Shown here: in pieces, positions 1 to 10,984 of the stretch
How positions within the stretch are numbered: position 1 is the stretch's first letter
Layout of the letters: each line of letters begins with the position of its first letter
From: Larix sibirica
Taxonomy: Eukaryota; Streptophyta; Pinopsida; Pinales; Pinaceae
DNA: 21,760 nucleotides
Direction of reading: 5' to 3'
Assembly: GCA_004151065.3 (NCBI GenBank)
Contig: NWUY0300014920.1
Location: 8,248 to 30,007 of the forward strand
The notes under the pieces: model-generated
The model's database searches: none
Told to the model about the DNA's origin: nothing
What the model saw: only the letters and a program-made list of their open reading frames with translations
Translations under genes and position numbers: made by a program

Positions 1-1142
1 TTGGTGATGGGAAGGATAACCCATCGGTGGAGATCTGTTCAAAATACTGGTACAGTTTCCTAAGGAAAATTAAAATTAGTGGGGTGTACTTATAATTGAT
101 GCAAATATGTGTCATGTTCAAGGGTGACAAGGAATGACTATTTCCTTCTTGTTCCATGATGAAATATAAATAGATTCACTAATCCCTTTTTATTTTTATT
201 TGTATGGTTTAATGTTTTTTCCCTTTTTCATGGTAAGCTTGAAAAAGTATAAATAATGCTATATTACATTAGAGGAAACAAGTTTCACAAGGGGATGTGC
301 CTACATTCCAAGTGCATGGGTTAGGTTGAGGTGATAACGGGAGCTCAACTAGTTATGTACACTCTTTAGGATGTTTCCTCCATGGGTATGGATATCATAT
401 ACATGATTAGCTGTCAACGGACGACAAAATAATACTAATAATTGTGTTGATTCAATTAGGTAAAATGGCCAAGTAGAAAGGAGGCAGTGAGGTGTATCAG
501 GAAGAATGTTAGATGCATTTGTTGTCGTGGATTTTGGTTTATCACAAGTATCCTAAATCAAATAAATTGAACATGTTAATGTCTCCTTGGTCCTGCATTA
601 AAAAACTAATCACAACCCAACTGTTTAGTAAAAAAACTAGGCCTAATAGGTGCAAATAATGTCTAAAATGTCCAAAAAAAAAAAAAAAAATACCTTTTCT
701 ACACTCTATTATCCAATGGGTAAAACTAGTCATGTATGAGTAAAATACAAGTAAAAAACTCATTTGTTAACGTTTTTCTTGTTGGTGTAGCCATTGGAAG
801 AGAGGATCCAATTATTCAAGCTTGGATATTCAAGAGCTATGGGCCATCATTCATCAATATGCCAGTTATACGTAAATCATCATGCCTTGATCTATCGATT
901 AATTTCAATTTCTTCATGATTTGGTAAAAAAATTGAGTTTTGGGAGCAATTTTTCCTCTTCCAAAATCGTGGTCACTACTATCAACCTTTGAAGGGAGAC
1001 TAGGAGGCACTGGTCACTTAAATGGGCCAAAAAACGGTCACCAAGTCACTCATGTTGGGCCAATAAGGGTGACCATGTCCTAAATGAAGCATATTGAAGC
1101 TAATAACTCAAAAGCATTGTTTTTTTCCTCAAAACATTTTGC
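1..1142. other. No recognisable gene; AT-rich flank
   Basis: I recognise no coding region here. Short open frames exist on both strands but show no familiar motif. A run of 17 A lies at 674-690. If the minus-strand element at 2765-6362 extends leftwards, its 3' LTR could lie here. A purine-rich stretch on the minus strand near 945-965 could be a polypurine tract, but no LTR boundary or second LTR copy is visible, so this is not called. Confidence 0.5.
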
Positions 1143-2456
1143 ATGGCAAGGGATTATCTCACGAAAATGATGATAATTGTGTAGGGTTAAGATGATCAAG
1201 TGGAAGGAACTTGTTTATGAATCCGCATACAATGAAACTTTAAATGATCGAAGGACACTTTTTGCGCTTAGGCATTGTGGCATATTGAAGTTCTTATTCT
1301 ATGGAAACATGCATAGCCAAAACATGTTGCTTCCGCAATTGATACAGATGTGGGATCACTGTGAGATCTAGATGAACACATGTTCTAAGTTGGTAATGAG
1401 ACTCTTGAGCTAAGAGAAGAAGATATCTACTTCTTGATAGGATTGTCTTGTCATGGTTAAGGGGTTATCCTAAAGGGAGGAAGTCAAGGTGGAGCCTCAA
1501 GTTCCATAGATGATTTGATAGCCACTCATTTTCAACCGGTGGCTAGAAAAAACAACAACTAATTACTTATCACAGATATTAGGGATATTCCCCTTCATAT
1601 GATTATTTTTACGATCACTCAGATGGTAGGGTCTATCTTGTCACACTTGGATTCGAGGGCCCATGTGCATTATGCTTTAGATTTCATTGAGTCACATGTG
1701 TTTGACTCGTGCATTGGTCTCATCATCAACATGAATGATTAGTTAAACAATTGTTGGAGATGTGAGAAAAAATAGTTCGTGTATGGTTCATTCTTATGTC
1801 GCTTCATTTTAGAGAAGGTCCTTGTGATCTATCCTAGAGTGAAAAAAACACCAGGAGATATGCGGATGCCAGACATGTAGAGATGGACCGAATTGATTAT
1901 CTGACTAGTGGTAGGATTTCCAATAAATACCTTTGTTCTGGATTTCTCAGATTGGTGGGAGGATTATATCGTCGTGATAGAAGACTATCCATATGTCAGA
2001 ATGGATTTTTGACATGGCTGTGAGTTGGATCTCCCTCTCAACTGCCACTTGGGCACCATTGCTAAGAAGCGTCAATATGTAAACCATGTGTATTTTTGAT
2101 TTATTTTATTTTATTTTATCTTTTAGAAAAAAGATGAAAAGACTATGCTATTTATTTTTGGTATGTGCAAGGTTACTAACAAATTTATTGTATATGATGT
2201 TGACATTGGACTAGAATTCCCGGTAGGCATGCTTCCAACCTATTTAAGAACATGAGCAGTTCCATATGGATGCAATGATGAGATGGGAAGTGAGGTAGCA
2301 ATGGAATTTCGAGAGGTCCAAAGGAACTTAGAGGGGTTGACAATAGGTGTGCCCCAAACTCGGATCAGTGTGATTCCATGACACATGCAACGCCATGTGG
2401 TGGGAGTGCCTTCATGGATTTCACGCTTACTACGTCGTGGGGAGACAATTGTCATT
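1143..2456 (+). pseudogene. Plant mobile domain (PMD) protein remnant
   Basis: Decayed reading frame resembling the plant mobile domain, a transposon-derived domain also found in the MAIN/MAIL1 proteins. The start is ATG at 1143 (MARDYLT). The frame shifts at 1177-1371, where WKELVYESAYNE and LRHCGILKFL are seen, and returns to the first frame from about 1374 to 2456. That last stretch shows GNETLELREEDIYFLIGL, DSRAHVHYALDFIE, FSDWWEDYIVVIEDYPYVR and GTIAKK in order. Two frameshifts and about twelve in-frame stops break it; several stops look like C-to-T changes of CAG or CGA codons. Length, about 430 codons, fits a PMD plus a C-terminal extension. It is convergent with the minus-strand pol remnant, whose last domain ends about 300 bp away. 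That is the position of the antisense extra ORF known in some Tat-lineage elements. Assignment rests on motif recall, not a search. Confidence 0.7.
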
Positions 2457-2764
2457 TGTTACAATGAGTATCATTAACTGCAAGAGTCATTAGACGAACC
2501 ACTATGGGGAAAATGATACTACTTATACTGTCTTTAGACATATTCTATGTATATCGCAATAGACTATGTATGCATCACGACTATGAAGCTAAAATTTTCG
2601 ACTTAGCACCTTTACACACTTTTTGGGTTATGATCTGATTGATTTTGTTTTTATACATGTGAATGATACTTTATATTTTATTTATATCATTAAATGGTGT
2701 GTGCAATTAAATATCATGATTTGAATGCACATGCTTTCTTTAAATGGAATTTTTCTATTGATAA
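2457..2764. other. Spacer between convergent PMD and pol remnants
   Basis: AT-rich stretch of about 300 bp with no recognisable coding content. It separates the end of the plus-strand PMD frame from the end of the minus-strand archaeal-type RNase H. Confidence 0.5.
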
Positions 2765-3287
2765 TATGCCAATTAAGTACAAATATAGATAATGAATAAA
2801 CCAAACTATTTAGACTTCTAGGAACATGAATCTAATCAATAAATTGAAAAAGGTGTTTTAGAAGGCATACTCGTAGAAACTTTATATATATTGTAGGGTA
2901 TCAGACTTGATACTAATTGTTCAGTAGATACACAACCAACTGCGAGTCTAGTTTGATGACAATTCAATAGATTCCAAGGGTATTTCCCTTTATAAGAATT
3001 TCAATGACTGCGCTATATTCTGCAACATTATTGGTTGCAGATTTGAGAAAAGTGCCTCCTGAACTTAGAAGTTGGTTGATAGGTGACAATATCACCCATG
3101 TGGTGGAATGAATTTTTTGTGGGATACTATTGGAACCATTGACATATCCTAGATAAGTGAAAGTATCATGTGACATTTTCCAAGCCAAATACCAAGCAAG
3201 ATAAGAGTGTGTACGAAACAACCATTCTTCAAAAATATGATATAGAAAATACAACATAACACAATAAGTGTTGCATGGCATCAATAC
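2765..3287 (-). pseudogene. Archaeal-type RNase H, Tat-like element copy A
   Basis: Second RNase H of the element, lying after the integrase in the direction of translation. It is in the same frame as the integrase and separated from it by a TAG at 3290-3288. Visible motifs are GYVNGSN, TTWVILSPINQLLSSGG, TNNVAEYSAVIE, KLDSQLVVYLLNN and IHVPR, ending near VLNWH. The family's first catalytic Asp appears as Asn in YVNGS (3140-3138). The Glu in VAEY (3020-3018) and the Asp in KLDS are kept, and the final Asp is not evident. In-frame stops follow GIY and LNN. In the family this enzyme removes RNA from RNA:DNA hybrids during reverse transcription, and a dual RNase H is a hallmark of the Tat branch of Ty3/gypsy. 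The first 35 or so codons after the stop are a linker without recognisable motif. Confidence 0.72.
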
Positions 3288-4480
3288 CTACGCAAATCAT
3301 TTCTTCAAATAGTGACAATTTATGTCCTCCGATAACGATTCTCCATCATAGTTAACCAACTCATAAGCTCCCCATTTGAGAATAATTTTTACGACAAGTG
3401 GGTCATACCATATGGATTCAAATTTTCCTACCCCTAATTTATCATGGTATTGGTCGTAAACTAAAACCAAATCACCTTCAGAGAAGACTCGGGGATGGCT
3501 ATTTTTATTATAGTGGGACTTGACCTATTTCTTCTGTACTTCAACATTCAAAGTGGCCTCCCATCGATTTTCATCAAGATGTCATAGATATAAGAGTTGT
3601 TCTTCTTTGGAAGAAATGTCTTGTAGGAGCGATATGGCTAGTTTTAAGGATGGAATTTCCCATTCAATCGGAAACACCGATTCAACTCCATATACAAGCT
3701 AGAATGGAGTGAAACCAATTGCAGTATTTGTTGAGGTTTAGTAGTCCCAAAGAGTGGAAAACAACATTAGGTGCTAGTTAGTTTTGTCTTATTAATTGCT
3801 CATTGCATCATGGTTTTCAAGACCTTGTTGATGGCCTCTACTTGACCATTTCATTATTGATAGTATGGTGAAGACAAGTCTTGTCTCAATCCTAACATGG
3901 TGGCAAGTTATTCCATAATTAAATTCCAAAAATGAGATATATTATTAGTAACGATCTCTCTAGGTACGTTGAACTTGGTAATGACATGATTGAATACAAA
4001 TTATGATGTGGTTTTGCTCAAGTTATTGAATGTAGAAATCACTTTGGCTCACTTTATAAAGTAGTTGGACACCACTATGATGTAGCGATGGCCATCATCT
4101 CAAGGAGGATTACACATCATAAAATCAATGTCCTATTTTGCAAATAGACCCACGATAACCATAGGATGAACCAGAGTAGGGTGAGCACACATATTCTTTG
4201 TGTAGATTTGACACGGGTGACACTTTTTTATGGCATTAATACAATATATGAAGAGAGTGGGATAAAAGTATCTTGCATGCAATATTTTTCGGGCTATAGA
4301 AAACCCAGAAAGGTGATCTCCACATGCTCTGGCATGGCAATAATTTATCACTTGCTCAACTTCCCAATGAACTAAACAATGATGCAAGATTAAGTCAATT
4401 CCTCGATGATACAAAGTATCCCCAATGATGAGGCATATTTGGGATTGATGTTAAATGTGATGTTGTTCACTATAGGATAA
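3288..4480 (-). pseudogene. Integrase, Tat-like element copy A
   Basis: Integrase remnant that follows RNase H in the same frame. The N-terminal HHCC zinc-binding region is at about 4414-4140, with CHARACGDHLSG and KKCHPCQIYTK. The core follows: IDFMMCNPP keeps the first catalytic Asp, the second site reads IVTNNISHF with Asn where the family has Asp, and NGQVEAINKVL keeps the Glu. The C-terminal part contains LVYGVESVFPIEWEIP, HPRVFSEGDLVLVYDQYHD and KWGAYELVNYDGESL, ending at a TAG at 3290-3288. There are at least eight in-frame stops and one or more frameshifts near 3720-3760. Size and order match a full-length Ty3/gypsy integrase. With one active-site residue lost and many stops it cannot be active. 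Confidence 0.85.
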
Positions 4481-5040
4481 CTAAGCATCGATATTATAGG
4501 TATGGAGATATGTCAGAATAGTTCCATACCATGGATCAAAAGATGCAATGAGGAACAAGTGTCCATTTGGAAAGGATTCAACTACTATAGTTCTGTTTGC
4601 ATTGTGGGGTAGTTCAGATATAAGCTCAGCAAAAGCTAAGGAATTCTTATATTTAGTGGTAAAAAATTCAAGATTGAATTCTTGCAAGATTACTATCCAC
4701 TTTGAACATTCCCCCCCAATGATTTGACGTGTCAAAATATGTTGCATGGGGTTAGTATCTGCCACTACAATTGTTTCTTGTGGAAGTATGTAATGTTTGA
4801 AACGTTGGATAGTAGGAACCACTGCTGGGGCCAACTCCTCTACATGGGAATAACGGTATCTAGGATCGACAAGGCCCTTAGAAAGGTAATAAATGATGTG
4901 TTCTTGAGAAAAATCATCTTCTTGCACCAAAATCATCCCTAAAGTGGATTTAATGGTAGCCAAATAAAGAAGAAAGTATCTACTATAGTCTAGAGCACTA
5001 AGTATCGGGGATGACACAAATATTTTTTCAATGCATCAAA
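4481..5040 (-). pseudogene. RNase H (gypsy type), Tat-like element copy A
   Basis: The longest open stretch of copy A, 178 codons without a stop (5017-4481). It covers the RNase H that follows reverse transcriptase in Ty3/gypsy polyproteins, plus the tether towards integrase. Motifs: SSPILSALDYSRYFLLYLA, GMILVQEDD, HIIYYLSKGLVDP, YSHVEELAPA, RFKHYILPQETIVVADTNP, KWIVILQEFNLEF and FAELISELP. After it DPWYGTILTYL leads into the integrase N-terminus in the same frame across a TAG at 4483-4481. The Glu of SHVEE and the Asp of VVAD sit where catalytic residues lie in the family. The frame continues from the RT region upstream, so this is one polyprotein and not a separate gene. Confidence 0.85.
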
Positions 5041-6362
5041 TGAGCATTAAGCTTTGTCATCCCATATGAAAGGTGTGTCTTTTTTGAGAAGACACATGAA
5101 AATTTTAGAAATCTTAGCGTAATTTGCGATAAATATTCTAATAAAGTTAGTTTTCCTTTGTAGACTCTTAAGTTGTTTGATTGTTTTCAGGGGAGGCAAC
5201 TAAATTATCACCTCAACCTTAAGGGGATCAACCATCATCTCATACTTGGATACAATGAACCCAAGTAATCTTCCAGTAACCACACAAAAGATGCACTTAT
5301 GCGGGTTTAACCTAATGTTATAGAGACAAAAACGGGTCAAGGCTTCACAGAGATGTATGTTCATCTCTTACCTTTGATCCAGCCGTCAAATCATCAAGAT
5401 AAGTTTAGATAATGCGTTTAATATAATGGAACGGATATGACATGGATATCTAAAAATTAGCACCAACATTTTTAAGGCCAAAAGGCATTTTTCAATATGC
5501 AAAAGTACCCCAAGGGCATCCAAAAATTGTTTTATGTTCGTCTCCATTTTTTATCTGGATTTGGTTGTAACTTGAGAATCTGTCCATAAATGAAAAGATT
5601 TAATTCTCAGCACATTCGTCTATAATATTATCAATGAAGGGTGTGGGAAAGTTGTCTTTGGTACAAGCCAAATTTAGACCCCTAAAGTCAGTATAGACTC
5701 AGATAGTTCCTTTCTTTTTATTAACAGGAATAGGATTGAATACCCATTTAGTTAAAGGAACAAGATAGATGAAGCCAACTTTCAAAAGTTTTTCGACTTC
5801 TGCTTTGATGGCAGCTAATTTCTTAGGATTAACCGGACGTAGTTTCTGTCACACTTGTTTAACATTATCATAGGTTTTTATCTCATGTTCAACTATGTTG
5901 GGATCAATGCCTGAAATTTCTTTGTAAGACCAAATGAACACATCATGAAACTCTTTAAATAGAGCAGTGTAATATATGATTTCTTCTGGAGAGAAATCCG
6001 CACCTATATTGATGTTTTCAACGATTCCATGCTCCATGGATATATCGATCGGGATGGTTCTCGAAATATTTTCCAAATTTCCTTCTGAAATCACATTGTG
6101 TGTTTCGATGGGGCATTGGTATTTTTCCATGTCATCATCGAGGAAATGTTTTTGGGTTTGACCTCTAACGAATGTATCTTTGGAAGAAATGAGGATTTAT
6201 GATGCATATCTTCCCAAATTCATTAGAGATATTCATGACTTCAATGATGGATTCGTGAGTCATGATGTCATGAGTGCTAGGAGCATTGATGGCCCATATG
6301 GGTGAAGTGTAAGGATCATATTCCTCCATATGGGAAGGATTTTGATCTGAATCTGTCGAAGC
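5041..6362 (-). pseudogene. Reverse transcriptase and upstream linker, copy A
   Basis: Reverse transcriptase remnant. The linker before RT is open at 6130-5849 and holds SPEEIIYYTALFKEFHDVFIWSY and GIDPNIVEHEIKTY. RT follows with NPKKLAAIKAEVEKLLKVGFIY, PLTKWVFNPIPVNKKKGTI, DFRGLNLAC, DNFPTPFIDNIIDECA, FSFMDRFSSYNQIQI, TIFGCPWGTFAY and KMPFGLKNVGANF. The active-site YLDD is intact at 5401-5390, followed by LTAGSKVRDEH. Numerous stops lie in the fingers, thumb and connection, for example TI*VYTDF and AY*KM; several fit CGA to TGA decay. The region upstream (6362-6131) resembles the pre-RT part of copy B. The element is cut by the N at 6363, so its gag and protease are not in the window. Confidence 0.88.
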
Positions 6363-6363
6363 N
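6363..6363. other. Single N: assembly join
   Basis: One ambiguous base. The sequence starting at 6364 is nearly the same as that starting at 5428 for about 75 bases, then diverges. This suggests that two contigs ending in related repeat copies were joined here. Confidence 0.85.
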
Positions 6364-7060
6364 GGAACGGATATGACATGGATATCTAAAAATTAGCCCC
6401 AACATTTTTAAGGCCAAAAGTCATTTTTCAATATGCAAAGGTGAGATCTTATGTTGGTATTCCTTATTTATCTACATATGCTTGTATCCAAAGAATCCAT
6501 TCATGAAGGAAAATATTTCGCTACCGGCACACTCATCTATAATCTGGTCAATAAAGGGCGTGGGATAATTATCTTTGGGACAAGCCAAATTCAAATCCCT
6601 AAATTTAGTACAGACTCAGATGGTCCCTTGCTTTTGATCAACGAGAATGGAATTGGATACCCACTCAGTTAAAGGCACGAGATAAATGAAACCAACATTT
6701 AAGATATTTTCGAAATCTACTTTAATGGAAACAAATTTCTTGGGGTTGATCGATCTAATTTTTTTTCAGACAAGTTTGAATTTTTCATAGGTTTTTATTT
6801 CATGTTCAACAATACTGGGGTCTATTCTAGGAATTTATTCATACGACCAAGCCAAAAAATCATGAGACTCTTTGAAAAGAGTCGCGTGTTGCATGATTTC
6901 CTCAAAAGAGCAATCAATGTCGATATTAATGTTTTTGATTATGCCTAGTTTGGTAGAGATATTAAAAGGAAGGGATTTTCAAATGTTTTCCAAATTCCCC
7001 TCGGCATATACATTGTGTAGTAGGATGGATCATTTGTACCATTCCATATCCTCGTGAAGT
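6364..7060 (-). pseudogene. Reverse transcriptase N-terminal half, copy B
   Basis: Second copy of the same Tat-like family, clearly diverged from copy A at protein level. From 7060 downwards: EGNLENI, INIDIDCSFEEIMQ, SIVEHEIKTYEKFK, NVGFIYLVPLTEWVSN, DLNLACPKDNYPTPFIDQI and DECAGSEIFSFMNGF. It then stops at the gap before the YxDD active site. Compared with copy A, about 28 bases encoding the region before TFAY are missing (near 6447). The final 70 or so bases (6364-6434) are almost identical to copy A, including the same two premature stops (AY*KM and NF*IS). That is out of line with the divergence elsewhere. It is non-functional. Confidence 0.82.
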
Positions 7061-8040
7061 GTACAGTCTTTCAGTCAAACCTCCAATGATTATGACGTTG
7101 GAAGAAATGATGACCTATGATGCATGGAATCCTAGGGTCACTCAGAGATATTCATGACTTCCAAGATAACTTTGTCTGATGAAAAAGTTTTGTTTAATAG
7201 GTCATGAGAACTGGGAGTATCAATAGTCCACATGGGAGAAGTGTACGGATAATATTCCTCCCGCGGGGGAAGATTATGATCCGCATCTTCCGAATCCATT
7301 TGAATAGCTTGGTATGAAACTTCTACGACAGATAGGGGTGTGCTACTTTAACCACATTCTGAATAATTGGGCATTATCCCTTCATTATTTTCTACCAATA
7401 AAAATATGTCGAGACTACATGCAATGAATTATAGTTATCCACTGGAATGAGGTTAGAAAAATATGATAATGGGAAATAGGCCTTAGATGTTATGGTGAAT
7501 ACCAAAGTGACTTGCGGGATGGATATCGATGGTGGGAGTGTAAAATTTCCCCTGAGGGAAGCATCTTTGAACATTCCTACCCCAATATCTTGAATAACCT
7601 TTTGTGCATCCTTGATGAAAGGAACATTCAATTGGACACTAGTATCGGGTGTGCAGTAATCTAACTGGTAAATCGTAATGATATTCCCTTGATGAGGGAA
7701 CCAAATCACTCATAACATTGAAAATACCGCTGTCATCATTGCATGTATCTAACCACTTCCTAATAGCATATTGTAGTCTATGGGTGCATCCACTACCTCA
7801 GCTTCCTGTAACTATCTTAGCCCCCAATACAATTGGGAAGGAAATGATAAGTCCGTGAGGTGGGAATGGATGTCCATAAAATTCCTTTAGCATAGTATGG
7901 GATGGAATTAAGGTGGGTAGTCCTAATGCTTGCCAGCATGTTAATGACATAACACAAGTGGAGATCCATTCATCAACGTCGGTTCTAAATATGTTCTTGC
8001 TGTGAAATGCCACTTTAATCTGAAAAGGAATTTGTGAAGG
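7061..8040 (-). pseudogene. Protease region and linker to RT, copy B
   Basis: Polyprotein part between gag and RT of copy B. At 8013-7798 the frame contains QALGLPTLIPSHTMLKEF and GHPFPPHGLIISFPI, which correspond to the body of a retropepsin-like aspartic protease. The continuation RKWLDTC and WFPHQGNIITI (7709 down) matches its end. The family's catalytic Asp-Thr/Ser-Gly is not visible at the expected place. A linker follows with YQLDYCTPDTSVQLNVPFI, GVGMFKDASL and EEYYPYTSPMW, the last also recognisable in copy A upstream of 6131. The linker is open at 7709-7392, but a frameshift near 7700-7720 and stops elsewhere break the region. The protease would process the Gag-Pol polyprotein; here it is a relic. 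Confidence 0.62.
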
Positions 8041-8214
8041 GATCCTACATGTCGAATGGTGTCAGTCAAATGTGATGAGTTTAGTATCAGATGGATCAAC
8101 AACATTGATAGCAGAAAATAGTTCCTTTCACTATGCAAGAAAAATATGGAATACCTCCAAGGATAACATGGCGCATGGTGCTTGAGCTAGGTCCTCAACA
8201 TAGTTGTGAGCAAT

Positions 8215-8770
8215 TCACGCACTAGGATTATGGGTTGTTCTATGTAAATTTCCTTTGGGAGGGAGAGGTACTATGTCAAGGGATGGTTTCTTAATGGTGA
8301 GAGACCCACTTGGTTGTGATGTCGATGGTTCTGAAATACTAGGAGGGAAATTGTAAGAACGATCCGCCATTTGGTTATTGACCTCATGATCAACCATGAA
8401 GAAATTAGCATTTAGGAGATTGCCTCTTGGAGGGGGGGTTTTCCTGGTTTTCCCCATGGTGGAGGTACCAATGTCGTAACAACCATATGCTATTGTTGTT
8501 GCAGGAAGGGTTGCAGCAAAATTTTGGGTTTTTGTTTCCCACCACGTTGAGCCATCATTTGTTGAACATCCTTTATAAATTGGCACTAATGAGTCAAATG
8601 ATCTACTTGGAAAATTTTACAAGGGAATTTGAACTTTCGTCTTTCTTGTGTGCCTTCAGCCAAAGTGTTTAGGTTCAGTGTAGCTACCGTTTGAAGATTA
8701 GCATTTTTCTTTTTCTTTTGTTTCTTCTTATTTACTTTAGGGTCCGACGCGATGTATGTTTTTGGTTTTG
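8215..8770 (-). pseudogene. Gag C-terminus with damaged zinc knuckle, copy B
   Basis: The real frame is not the longest open one. Reading 8759 down gives TYIASDPKVNKKKQKKKK, a strongly basic stretch, then NLNTLAEGTQERRKFKFPCKI. Next comes a zinc-knuckle-like segment reading C-K-I-F-Q-V-D-H-L-T-H-stop-C, then FIKDVQQMMAQRGGKQKPK. The second knuckle Cys appears as Phe and a TAG sits just before the last Cys. In the family this nucleocapsid part binds the element's RNA. A 123-codon open frame at 8586-8215 overlaps in another frame and is probably chance openness, though its proline-rich end could be the linker towards protease after a frameshift. Confidence 0.6.
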
Positions 8771-9430
8771 AACAAACATGTGTCCCATTTGTTGGATAAT
8801 ATGATCAAGTAGATTAAAGGAACTGATCACCCCATCGGCACCAGAACTATGAAGTAGATGTACTTTCGATATTGGAATCCAAAATTGTATTGACTAGAAC
8901 TGAAGTGTTAGTCGAAATCATGCTAGGAATGGGTACATTCATTGATGGGATTGGTATGCTTGTTAATAGAATTTTAATAAGGATGGTGCTCGAATTGTGC
9001 AACACATCGATCGAGGTGGAGGCATGATGATCTCCGACAGCCATTTGAGGCTGAGTGGGTATGAATCCATGATATTTTGATGAAGTCATTGGATCAAATT
9101 GTGTGTGTTGCATATTTCTCCAACTTTCGAAAAAATAAGTAATATTTACCAATGATTAAATGATGGCAAGGACTACTGGATCTATACTATATGTCAAAGG
9201 TGGATTAGTGTAAGCAGTTGATCGATCTTCTAAAATTTCAATGTCAAAAGGAGCAAGTTCATCAACTAAGTCCATGTTTGATTTGTGATATCACAATGAG
9301 TGTCCAAATTCAGTTTGATAATGTTTTTCTCCAATAATATCGCTTAAGTCAATAGATGGTTCATGTTCTGATTTTCTATGGTTTGATTTTTGAATGCATC
9401 TCCGTGAAGTAGCAAGGCCAAAAGATTCTA
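8771..9430 (-). pseudogene. Gag N-terminal part, copy B
   Basis: Reading from about 9400 down, one frame gives SEHEPSIDLSDIIGEKHYQ, MDLVDELAPFDIEILEDRS, TYSIDPVVLAII, then a stop, and runs open from 9152 to 8847. Further on are SFNLLDHIIQQMGHMFVQN and the basic stretch of the next entry, after one frameshift. I do not recognise a standard retrotransposon capsid domain; the stretch is shorter than a usual gag, so an internal deletion is likely. The assignment to gag rests on position before the zinc-knuckle region and on frame continuity. Confidence 0.5.
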
Positions 9431-10008
9431 GTGATTCACCTCATTTCCGCCTATAATGGTAGATTGAGAGGTTATCCACTTTGAAATACCGTGTAAGGAC
9501 TTGTTTATGATAATATATCAGCTAAAATCAAACAATTCTAAGGACAAATAGAATCAAAATAACCAAAAGTTCACACCTATAAAAAGTCTAAGAAGATTCA
9601 TATATCAAGCAAACCACTTTTCCAAAAACCGAAGTTAGTGAAAATCCAAATGAGGGGGCCTTCCAAAATAGTGGCCATTAAGGGATGCTAAGCCTCAACA
9701 AATACTAGACGAAGGTGTGAAAGAACCAGTTATGCTAATCTTCACACAACAATCACCAGGAGTGTAAGTACTCGCTTCTGGCGAGCACCCTCCCAAGGAG
9801 CTAGAACATAGATTCTATATCTGGTTTAGGTATTGCAAGCGTTCCTCACTTGCATTCACTCATGTGATATCCTAGGAAGAACAACTAAGGTTACCACTTC
9901 ACAATCGACGAATGCACAAAACAATCAAAACTTAAGATAAGGAATATGGGCAAGGAGCATAAGACATATGTCTTCGACCCAAAATTCTAGCAAAGTGATG
10001 TCACCCTA
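9431..10008. other. Leader-like non-coding stretch upstream of copy B
   Basis: No gene is recognised. The position, just upstream of copy B gag on the minus strand, suggests untranslated leader or LTR. I could not identify a clear primer-binding site or LTR ends. Confidence 0.4.
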
Positions 10009-10733
10009 AGGACTTGTCACTTTACTAAAAAACTTGTACATGCACAAATTCCACTAAACAAGCAAAGGGGTGTACCACTTTACTTTCTTAGCTTGACCTC
10101 ATGCTTGAAAAGTATTTGATATGTGCTTTCTTGTTAGTATCAAAATCTACCTGTCAAAATTCTCAAAGGAGTAAGCTTAAAATGTTCTTGGTTTCAAGTT
10201 TCGCAGCGAAATTGATCACATTTGTATGAGATGCACTATATAATTCATGGAATGGGTTCCGATGGGATCCAAATCAAGTGAGCCTTGGTTCCTTTGTTCA
10301 TGCCAAGTTTGTATTCATCTGGTTCTTATAATAGAGACTATCATTTTGAAATTATTTCATAAATTTTTTTGTAGTTTGTATTCATCTGGTTCTGTCAAAA
10401 TTCTCAAAGGAGTAAGCTTAAAATGTTCTTGGTTTCAAGTTTCGCAGTGAAATTGATCACATTTGTATGAGATGCGCTACAGAATTCATTGAATGGGTTC
10501 TGATGGCATCTAAATCAAGTCAACCTTGGTTCCTTTGTTCATGCAAAGTTTGTATTCACCTGGTACTTTTAGTAGAGACTATCATTTTGAAATTATTTCA
10601 TAAATTTTATAGTTTGTATTCATTTGGTTCTTCTAATAGAGACTATCATTTTGAAATTATTTCATAAATTTGTTCATGCCAAGTTTGTATTCATCTAGTT
10701 CTTATAATAAAGACTATCATTTTGAAATTATTT
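10009..10733 (+). repeat. 725-bp block repeated exactly at 10985-11709, copy 1
   Basis: This block is identical to the sequence immediately after the N at 10984, offset by 976 bases. It includes the left flank and first units of the AT-rich array. The copies diverge at 10734 (T against C). Exact identity beside a gap points to unmerged overlapping contig ends rather than a biological duplication. Confidence 0.85.
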
Positions 10734-10983
10734 TATTCATCTATTATAGAGACTATCATTTTGAAATGATTTCATAAACATTTTTATAGTTTGTATTCAT
10801 CTGGTTCTTCTATTAAAGACTATCATTTTGAAATTATTTCATAAATTTTATAGTTTGTATTCATGTGGTTCTTCTAATAGAGACTAACATTTTGAAATTA
10901 TTTCATAAATTTGTTCATGACAAGTTTGTATTCATGGTTCTTATAATAAAGACTATCATTTTGAAATTATTTCATAATTTTTT

Positions 10984-10984
10984 N
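10984..10984. other. Single N: assembly join inside the array
   Basis: One ambiguous base followed by an exact repeat of the sequence from 10009. It marks a contig boundary in a tandem array. Confidence 0.85.

Noticed and set aside
674-690. Run of 17 A as the tail of a retroposed sequence
   Set aside because: No target-site duplication or 3' UTR-like sequence could be matched beside it.
2079-2126. Possible intron (GT...TTTTAG) inside the PMD frame
   Set aside because: It would be 48 bases, shorter than normal plant introns, and the coding frame is the same on both sides, so decay with stops explains it without splicing.
8215-8586. 123-codon minus-strand open frame as a gene
   Set aside because: The zinc-knuckle and basic stretch lie in a different frame with better family resemblance; the longer open frame is probably chance, apart from a possible proline-rich linker.
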